From positions 1,903 through 17,065 of the forward strand of contig JAADIF010000028.1 in assembly GCA_013151465.1 (NCBI GenBank): a stretch of 15,163 nt of DNA, in the 5' to 3' direction. Below are positions 14,139 through 15,163 of this stretch, piece by piece; position 1 is the first letter of the stretch; the number at the start of each line of letters is the position of its first letter. Source of the stretch: Microcaldota archaeon (GTDB lineage: Archaea; Aenigmatarchaeota; Aenigmatarchaeia; QMZP01; QMZT01). A program made the position numbers and the translations under genes. The notes below the pieces were generated by a model. It searched no databases and was not told the origin of the DNA. It saw only the letters and a list, made by a program, of their open reading frames with translations.

Positions 14139-15061
14139 ACGACAACGCCGCTTCCTGCGAGATGAAGCTTTTCGGCATTGAGGTCGATCAGCATTATTCT
14201 CATGCCTTTTCTTATTGGAATTTTCCTGTCCGTGGTCATGGTCATTTTTTCGTCGCTTACCGAATCTATTGTAACCGGAAAGAATCTCATCCCACTTGAT
14301 GCATGCATAACCTTTCCCTGCGCCAATTCTCCCTGGTAGAATTTATTCCCTTTGAAAATTATTTCAAACTGCTCACTTACCGCCATAGCGCCTTCTTCGC
14401 ATAGTATTGAGCCCCTTGAGAATTCATCTGCATCAATACCCCTTAGTGCAAGACCGACCCTGCACCCTTCCTGCGCCTCGTCAAAATCCTTGTCATGCAT
14501 CTGAATGGAGCGCACCAGAACGTCTTTTCCTTCGGGAAGCTTCCTGAGCTTGTCATGCTTTTTTACTGTTCCCGACTTCACGAAACCAAGGACAACAGTT
14601 CCGACACCTTTCACGTTGAAAAAATGATCGACCTCAACTATCGTTTTTGCATTCGCATCTCTTTTTATGTCAAACGAGTTTATTGCATCCATAAGAGAAT
14701 TGAAGCTCTCATCTGCAACAACGTATGAGGAAACAACCGTGTCTTTGGTTATTTTCTTTATTTCGTTTTCAAGAAAATCAGGAAACAGAAGTATCCCACA
14801 TTCTTTTCCAAGCGCATCGAGCATGAGAACGGTTTCTCCGATATCGGCTGTAATATTCTCTATGCAAACTATCACGATATCAACGCTCTGCATAATCTCG
14901 CATTTTGCAGAGATTTTCCCTTCCTTTGGCTCCATAAATGTATAAAAACTATCTCCTTCCTTTCTGTTGGAAAAAAGTATGTCTGATGCTGTTCCTTTCT
15001 TTCCAAGCATGCCAAGAAGTTTTCCATCATCATGAAATATGCCTACACTTACACTTTTCAT
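14135..15061 (-). CDS. SelB/EF-1A-like protein with degenerate GTPase domain
   Basis: The 308-residue protein has the order of a translation GTPase but no usable nucleotide site. The first third keeps the fold's strands (SVSVGIFHDDGKLLGML, VDIVIVCIENITADIGETVLMLDALG), yet the GHVDHGKT P-loop, the DxPGH motif and NKxD are all missing. From about residue 140 it matches the second and third beta-barrel domains of SelB/EF-1A: DHFFNVKGVGTVVLGFVKSGTVKKHDKL, then VRSIQMHDKDFDEAQEGCRVGLALRGIDADEFSRGSIL. It could bind a tRNA, ribosome or RNA without GTP hydrolysis. ATG 15061 has no clear ribosome binding site; a TATA box lies about 31 bases upstream, which suggests a leaderless transcript. The gene is not truncated, and the decay of the motifs looks settled. 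Confidence 0.85.
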   Translation of the reverse strand: MKSVSVGIFHDDGKLLGMLGKKGTASDILFSNRKEGDSFYTFMEPKEGKISAKCEIMQSVDIVIVCIENITADIGETVLMLDALGKECGILLFPDFLENEIKKITKDTVVSSYVVADESFNSLMDAINSFDIKRDANAKTIVEVDHFFNVKGVGTVVLGFVKSGTVKKHDKLRKLPEGKDVLVRSIQMHDKDFDEAQEGCRVGLALRGIDADEFSRGSILCEEGAMAVSEQFEIIFKGNKFYQGELAQGKVMHASSGMRFFPVTIDSVSDEKMTMTTDRKIPIRKGMRIMLIDLNAEKLHLAGSGVVV

Positions 15062-15083
15062 GGTCTATGTTTGGGAAGAAATA

Positions 15084-15100
15084 CTTATATTATATATAAT
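15084..15100 (-). promoter_or_regulatory. TATA box of the SelB/EF-1A-like gene
   Basis: ATTATATATAATATAAG on the minus strand is a strong A/T-only core centred about 31 bases before ATG 15061, and it touches the stop codon of the upstream gene. The distance suits a very short or absent leader. Confidence 0.55.
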
Positions 15101-15163
15101 TATTTTGAATCATCATCGCCAAACGATATTTTCTCGCCCTTCAGCCATCTATAATATCCTTTA
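15100..15163 (-). CDS. C-terminal end of an unidentified gene (partial)
   Basis: An open frame enters from the right edge on the minus strand and ends at 15100-15102. Twenty complete codons are visible, ending KISFGDDDSK. The piece is too short to assign. It is oriented the same way as the SelB/EF-1A-like gene, which begins 38 bases after its stop. Reading-frame length alone could be chance, so this is tentative. Confidence 0.45.
   Translation of the reverse strand, partial: KGYYRWLKGEKISFGDDDSK

Overview
The window looks archaeal. A tRNA gene carries two introns with bulge-helix-bulge type boundaries, several genes have a TATA-like element 25-40 bases upstream of a leaderless or short-leader start, and others have GGAGG or GTGATC type ribosome binding sites. 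Gene content also fits: an archaeal-type Lhr helicase, a PIN-PilT-KH ATPase, a YgjP/DUF45 metalloprotein and an SelB/EF-1A-like translation factor. Introns at non-canonical tRNA positions are best known from Thermoproteales and from some DPANN lineages such as ARMAN/Micrarchaeota. I cannot fix the lineage from the sequence alone.

Layout. 1-1000 is an AT-rich segment with two tandem hairpins and a secreted orphan protein. 1136-5207 holds an OFA-type MFS transporter and a large Lhr helicase. 5282-5443 is an intron-bearing tRNA-Gly(UCC). It is followed by about 1 kb of AT-rich sequence with an inverted repeat, one orphan gene on the minus strand and a roughly 350-base non-coding gap. 6496-8078 is a tight pair: thioredoxin reductase and a UPF0173-type metallo-beta-lactamase fold hydrolase. 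Convergent to it is glnA (minus), which shares a palindrome-rich intergenic region with a divergent Lrp/AsnC regulator. Next on the plus strand come a YgjP-like zinc metalloprotein, an NAD kinase and a 35-residue lipoprotein. Then follow a 30-base repeat pair, the PIN-ATPase (minus), a divergent small winged-helix-like protein, and a degenerate translation-GTPase-like protein (minus) that follows a partial gene at the right edge.

How the genes work together. Most are housekeeping genes: redox (trxB, NAD kinase), nitrogen assimilation and probably its local control (glnA with the divergent Lrp protein), and nucleic-acid handling (Lhr, PIN-ATPase). The two clearest unusual signals are (1) a tRNA-Gly with a 64-base intron at 29/30 and a 24-base intron in the T-loop at 59/60, and (2) an in-frame insertion of about 38 codons in glnA. 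That insertion is built from two 57-base units, each with a 29-base identical core and a short hairpin whose stem differs between copies by compensatory changes. It looks like a palindromic mobile or repeat element accommodated inside an essential enzyme.
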